Source: Psychrobacter sp. Pi2-52
GTDB lineage: Bacteria > Pseudomonadota > Gammaproteobacteria > Pseudomonadales > Moraxellaceae
Length of the DNA: 49,934 bases
Assembly (NCBI RefSeq): GCF_904846705.1
Contig: NZ_CAJHBS010000024.1
Location: 1-49,934 of the forward strand
Direction: 5' to 3'
In this document: positions 48,725 to 49,934 of the stretch, piece after piece
Layout: each line of letters opens with the position of its first letter
How positions within the stretch are numbered: position 1 is the first letter of the stretch
Program-made: the position numbers and the translations under genes
The notes under the pieces: model-generated
The model's database searches: none
Seen by the model: only the letters and a program-made list of their open reading frames with translations
What the model was told of the DNA's origin: nothing

Positions 48725-49447
48725 TTATTTATCATTCATAGCAAGGTAGATATTACGATCTGATGCGGATGCGTCATCCACGTATTTTGAATCGCGCCAT
48801 GTCGTATAAGCATAGACACCACTGTATGGGCTGATGCTGTTCTGACGGAAGTCAGAAATCCAATTTGTACCATCGAAAATTTGAATATGGCCATGTGGAC
48901 GCTTTGATGAGCGATCATAGACAATAACATCACCTACTTGGGTTGGCATATCATTGCTGATTTTGCTGAAACCTGCTTTCTCAAGTGTGCCACGAGTAGC
49001 GTACTGATAGGCTGAAGGATTTGGAGTGAACTCATAACCAGCTGATTGTAGTGCTTTACGTACGTAACGGGCACAATATCCAGAGCTGCCAGATAAAGCC
49101 ACTTTTGAGGCGCGAGCAGCAGCGATAGCGGGGGCTGAATTGCTGTCAGGAACCTTATTGACTTGCTGCTGTTGTTTTTCAGCGTATAAGCGGCTGTTTA
49201 ATGATGAAAGCTGATTCTCTTTTTGCTTGGCCTGCGCACTTAGGTTGCTAATTGCTTGACTAATTTCATCATTATTAGAAACATAAGCACCACTTTTGGT
49301 GCTATAGATGTTTTTTGATGAACCGTAGTTTGATGCCACAGAAGTATTGGTGATGGTATTATTTGTTTGAGAGATTGTGATAGCAGCACCACTCGTTTGT
49401 GCTATGCCCATACCCAGTACTGACAAAATCAATAAAGCCTGTTTCAT
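48725..49447 (-). CDS. Exported CHAP-domain protein (putative peptidoglycan amidase/endopeptidase)
   Basis: This 240-residue protein has a signal peptide (about 1-21), a Ser/Asn-rich region and a Gln/Lys-rich coiled-coil-like stretch (about 60-95). The C-terminal CHAP-like domain has SGYCARYVRKALQ (Cys125), VGDVIVYD, HGHIQIF (His187) and WISDF (Asp199), forming the expected Cys-His-acid set. Such enzymes cut peptidoglycan peptides or amide bonds; the exact bond is unknown. The start was placed at MKQALLILSV instead of 19 residues earlier. Its terminator was split by the composite element. Confidence 0.85.
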   Translation of the reverse strand: MKQALLILSVLGMGIAQTSGAAITISQTNNTITNTSVASNYGSSKNIYSTKSGAYVSNNDEISQAISNLSAQAKQKENQLSSLNSRLYAEKQQQQVNKVPDSNSAPAIAAARASKVALSGSSGYCARYVRKALQSAGYEFTPNPSAYQYATRGTLEKAGFSKISNDMPTQVGDVIVYDRSSKRPHGHIQIFDGTNWISDFRQNSISPYSGVYAYTTWRDSKYVDDASASDRNIYLAMNDK

Positions 49448-49934
49448 AAATCTAATACCTACGGTTAATTCAAAATCGTCTGTTATCAACAACAGCGCAG
49501 TCAATTAAATCTCAATAACTCAAGTATATATATGTCATAGTGACTGATACTTCTGCTGCATATTATTCATATAAAAAATGATTATTGGCGATCACAGCTC
49601 ATTGAAGTCTTACGAAGCTGTTACAAATCAAGCTGCTGACCAAAACACAAAGCCGACTTTAGCATAGGTTGTTTAGCCTGTCATTCCCCTTAAAAACCCC
49701 AAAAATACTTTTTTGATGTCGAAAAAATTGCTAATATCCCACATTTTACAATGTAAGTTTGTGTAACATGTACAGAATATAGCTGACTAGATTGACCACA
49801 ATTTCTACTGTTTTATAAGCAAAAAAACGTCTGAGGGTTAAATCTATAATTTAGATTTAACCCTCAGACGTTTTTCTATTGGATGAAGTAATTACCCTAT
49901 ATAGGGTCTAACTAATTATTAAGATAATATAATA
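49448..49934. other. AT-rich right end of the window
   Basis: This 487-bp region upstream of the CHAP gene holds its presumed promoter and a strong palindromic terminator (49823-49875). No gene is seen; the flanking gene must lie outside the window. Confidence 0.5.
49823..49875. terminator. Strong bidirectional terminator, 23-bp perfect arms
   Basis: The two perfect 23-base arms (49823-49845 and 49853-49875) start with AAAAACGTCTGAGGG and end with CCCTCAGACGTTTTT, around a 7-base loop. A- and T-runs at the ends make it effective in both directions. It probably terminates a gene beyond the right end of the window. Confidence 0.85.

Overview
The window looks like a chromosome segment of a gammaproteobacterium of the Moraxellaceae, most likely Psychrobacter. 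This rests on the moderate-to-low GC, the housekeeping proteins (IlvI/H/C, PyrB with a degenerate dihydroorotase, GroESL, Fbp, EtfBA, AcpP-FabG-FabD-RpmF-YceD), and a CDF transporter and mobile elements of types familiar from Acinetobacter and Psychrobacter. It is an inference from family resemblance; no rRNA or tRNA gene was seen.

From the left end to about 33.1 kb the window is a conserved core. In order it holds: a small exported protein; groSL with a recognisable sigma-32 promoter; DUF3108, DUF2069 and WrbA-like proteins; an overlapping YihY-DUF2254 membrane pair; an NhaP-type antiporter; pyrB with a non-catalytic dihydroorotase homologue; fbp; a TrmH-family methyltransferase; etfBA; a DUF421 protein; a cold-shock protein; the ilvI-ilvH-ilvC branched-chain operon; a DUF4124 protein; nnr; queG; a BON-LysM protein; and fatty-acid and ribosomal genes (yceD-rpmF, then fabD-fabG-acpP). 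Most genes end in clear hairpin terminators.

From 33.1 to 37.7 kb the region is accessory. The EF-P hydroxylase gene (epmC) is cut off at its metal-binding motif. After it come about 750 bp of non-coding DNA, an orphan VbhA-like (Fic-type) antitoxin, an unidentified zinc-ribbon protein divergent from a small XRE regulator, an IS630 transposase tail, further gene debris, and a cation diffusion facilitator (CDF).

From 38.0 to 43.3 kb are lspA and the late cytochrome c maturation genes ccmF-ccmG-ccmH-ccmI, joined by short overlaps. ccmA-E are not in the window. From 43.4 to 46.2 kb is a Cd/Zn/Pb efflux ATPase divergent from a CadR-type MerR regulator, with a well-formed MerR promoter-operator between them.

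From 46.3 to 48.7 kb is the most striking structure. A complete IS5-family element, a zinc-type CDF gene and a 62-bp MITE share matching outer ends and appear to have inserted as one 2.36-kb unit. The unit sits between TA duplications and splits the terminator hairpin of the neighbouring CHAP-domain gene; rejoining the flanks restores a 14-bp stem. A second, unrelated palindromic MITE-like family with a central GTAC-N5-GTAC core occurs at about 0.7 kb and 15.7 kb.
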